Shown here piece by piece: positions 4,510-5,608 of a DNA stretch of 5,608 nucleotides. The notes under the pieces were generated by a model that made no database searches, was not told the origin of the DNA, and saw only the letters and a list, made by a program, of their open reading frames with translations. The position numbers and the translations under genes were made by a program. Position 1 is the stretch's first letter. The number at the start of each line of letters is the position of its first letter. The stretch spans positions 1-5,608 of the forward strand of contig CAAEDX010000067.1 of the NCBI GenBank assembly GCA_900754715.1, in the 5' to 3' direction. Source of the stretch: Erysipelotrichaceae bacterium (GTDB taxonomy: Bacteria; Bacillota_I; Bacilli_A; Erysipelotrichales; Erysipelotrichaceae).

Positions 4510-5608
4510 GCGCAAATATCATGTTTCACCGCAAAGATGCAGACGCTGCGCGGCTGAAACACATAACGCTCTTCATACAGGATCTCTTTTTGTCCGATGC
4601 GCGGCTCCTCGCGTGCCGTATCACAGACGACGCTCCATCTCAGCGGTTCCATCAGCGTGGGCAGACGCACCTCGACCTTTTCCCAATAAGCGTTGATGCC
4701 CAGATAGATGATGTCATCTTCATCTTCCTTGCGCCCGGCATACATCACGCCGATGACGCGGGTCTGCGCATCATAGTCACTGTTCCACGGCAGTGTCCCA
4801 TGCAGGCTGATAAAAGGAAGATCGGCTGAACATGGCGCCGTATCTTTTCGCAGGATCGGATGCGCATGGCGGTAGTGGATCAGAAAACGGAAGTACGCAT
4901 GCATGTCTGCATGTTTTTGACGCATAACCCAGTTCAGCCAAGAGATGAGGTTATCCTGACAATAGGCATTGTTGTTGCCAAACTGCGTGTTGCAAAACTC
5001 ATCGCCGGCCAGAAACATCGGCGTGCCTCTGCTGCACATGAGCACCGTGATGGCATTGCGGATCATCTGCCGGCGCAAAGCACATACTTGCGGGCCATCA
5101 CTTTCACCTTCGGCGCCGCAGTTCCAGCTGCGGTTGTCATCCGAACCATCGGTGTTGTTCCAGCCATTGCCTTCATTATGTTTCGTGTTATATGCATACA
5201 AATCATACATGGTGAAGCCATCATGGCAAGTGATGAAGTTGATCGAAGCGCTCGCTCTTTCATCCGGCGGATACAGATCCGGGGAGCCGATGATGCGCAT
5301 GGCTGCCGCCCTGGCAAATCCCGCGTCGCCCTTGAGAAAGCTGCGCAGATCATCGCGGTAACGGCCATTCCATTCTGACCAGCGGTTCCAATTGGGGAAG
5401 GAGCCGACCTGATACAAGCCGCCGGCATCCCATGCCTCCGCGATGAGATCAGAGGCGGACAAGATCGGATCGTAGGCCAGGCTTTCCAGCAAAGGCGGAT
5501 TGTTCATCGGCGCGCCCTGCTCATCTCTTCCCAGGATCGACGCCAGGTCAAAGCGGAATCCATCCACATGATAAGCGATGGTCCAATAGCGCAGGCAGTT
5601 CAGGATCA
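4506..5608 (-). CDS. glgX: GlgX-type glycogen debranching enzyme (GH13), C-terminal 366 residues (5' end outside window)
   Basis: This enzyme hydrolyses alpha-1,6 branch points in phosphorylase-trimmed glycogen in the cytoplasm. The frame is open to the window edge (first full codon 5606-5604), so the N-terminal carbohydrate-binding domain and the start of the barrel are missing. Visible GH13 motifs, counted from that codon, are VDGFRFDLASILGR with nucleophile Asp20 (region II), DLIAEAWDAGGLYQVG with acid/base Glu57 (region III), and NFITCHDGFTMYDL with His128 and Asp129 (region IV). These are followed by YNTKHNEGNGWNN and SWNCGAEG, stretches typical of GlgX/TreX/isoamylase-like debranching enzymes. 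A C-terminal beta domain ends near PRSVCIFAVK. All three catalytic residues are present, so the enzyme is probably active. A GTG codon at 5567 lies inside the conserved VDGFRFD motif and is not a start. Isoamylase or a related debranching type cannot be excluded from this part alone. Confidence 0.9.
   Translation of the reverse strand, partial: ILNCLRYWTIAYHVDGFRFDLASILGRDEQGAPMNNPPLLESLAYDPILSASDLIAEAWDAGGLYQVGSFPNWNRWSEWNGRYRDDLRSFLKGDAGFARAAAMRIIGSPDLYPPDERASASINFITCHDGFTMYDLYAYNTKHNEGNGWNNTDGSDDNRSWNCGAEGESDGPQVCALRRQMIRNAITVLMCSRGTPMFLAGDEFCNTQFGNNNAYCQDNLISWLNWVMRQKHADMHAYFRFLIHYRHAHPILRKDTAPCSADLPFISLHGTLPWNSDYDAQTRVIGVMYAGRKEDEDDIIYLGINAYWEKVEVRLPTLMEPLRWSVVCDTAREEPRIGQKEILYEERYVFQPRSVCIFAVKHDICA

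Noticed and set aside
3597..4829. Long plus-strand open frame of 410 codons
   Set aside because: It runs antisense through the HAD start, the CMD gene and the end of glgX, all of which have clear family motifs. It has no ribosome binding site, shows no recognisable domain and is explained by GC-rich codon structure on the other strand.
4860..5378. Plus-strand open frame of 172 codons
   Set aside because: It is a shadow of glgX, whose catalytic motifs lie on the opposite strand over the same bases.
1..5608. Insertion sequence, CRISPR array, tRNA or phage attachment site
   Set aside because: I saw no transposase-like protein, no regularly spaced repeats, no tRNA-like cloverleaf and no integrase. 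The only repeats are terminator or operator palindromes and one 12-base direct repeat.

Overview
The window looks like a chromosomal segment of an anaerobic, fermentative Firmicute. Erysipelotrichia or a neighbouring clostridial lineage would fit, but I infer this only from gene content: an Ech-type energy-converting hydrogenase, a DUF6323/DUF6179-like pair, glycogen metabolism, strong AGGAGG-like ribosome binding sites and a moderately high GC content. No rRNA or tRNA is present to fix the lineage. All positions come from reading by eye, and family names come from memory of family sequences, not from a search.

Layout. Bases 1-973 (+) are the distal end of an ech operon: the C-terminal 142 residues of the NiFe-hydrogenase large subunit EchE, then an EchF-like iron-sulfur subunit with four [4Fe-4S] motifs. 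A 14-bp perfect hairpin (959-990) closes the operon and also serves the convergent operon on the other strand. Bases 991-2683 (-) hold two overlapping genes of unknown function, a small DUF6323-like protein and a 443-residue DUF6179-like protein. Their base composition is visibly more AT-rich than that of the flanking genes. Bases 2684-2806 are intergenic, with a near-consensus (+) promoter placed directly in front of a hairpin terminator.

Bases 2807-5608 (-) carry, in transcription order, the C-terminal part of a GlgX-type glycogen debranching enzyme, a tandem-domain carboxymuconolactone decarboxylase (CMD) family protein, and a Cof-type HAD phosphatase. These three are probably not one tight operon. 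A terminator separates CMD from HAD. In front of CMD lies a promoter with a 19-bp spacer filled by a perfect 7-3-7 inverted repeat, the layout typical of MerR-family activated promoters.

How the genes relate. Ech couples ferredoxin oxidation and H2 production to ion translocation. GlgX mobilises stored glycogen to feed fermentation. The HAD and CMD proteins are probably housekeeping and stress functions with unknown substrates. Nothing in the window ties the DUF pair to either neighbour. The points most worth following are the DUF pair, the MerR-like CMD promoter, the doubled ferredoxin domain of EchF, and the promoter-terminator unit at 2733-2807.
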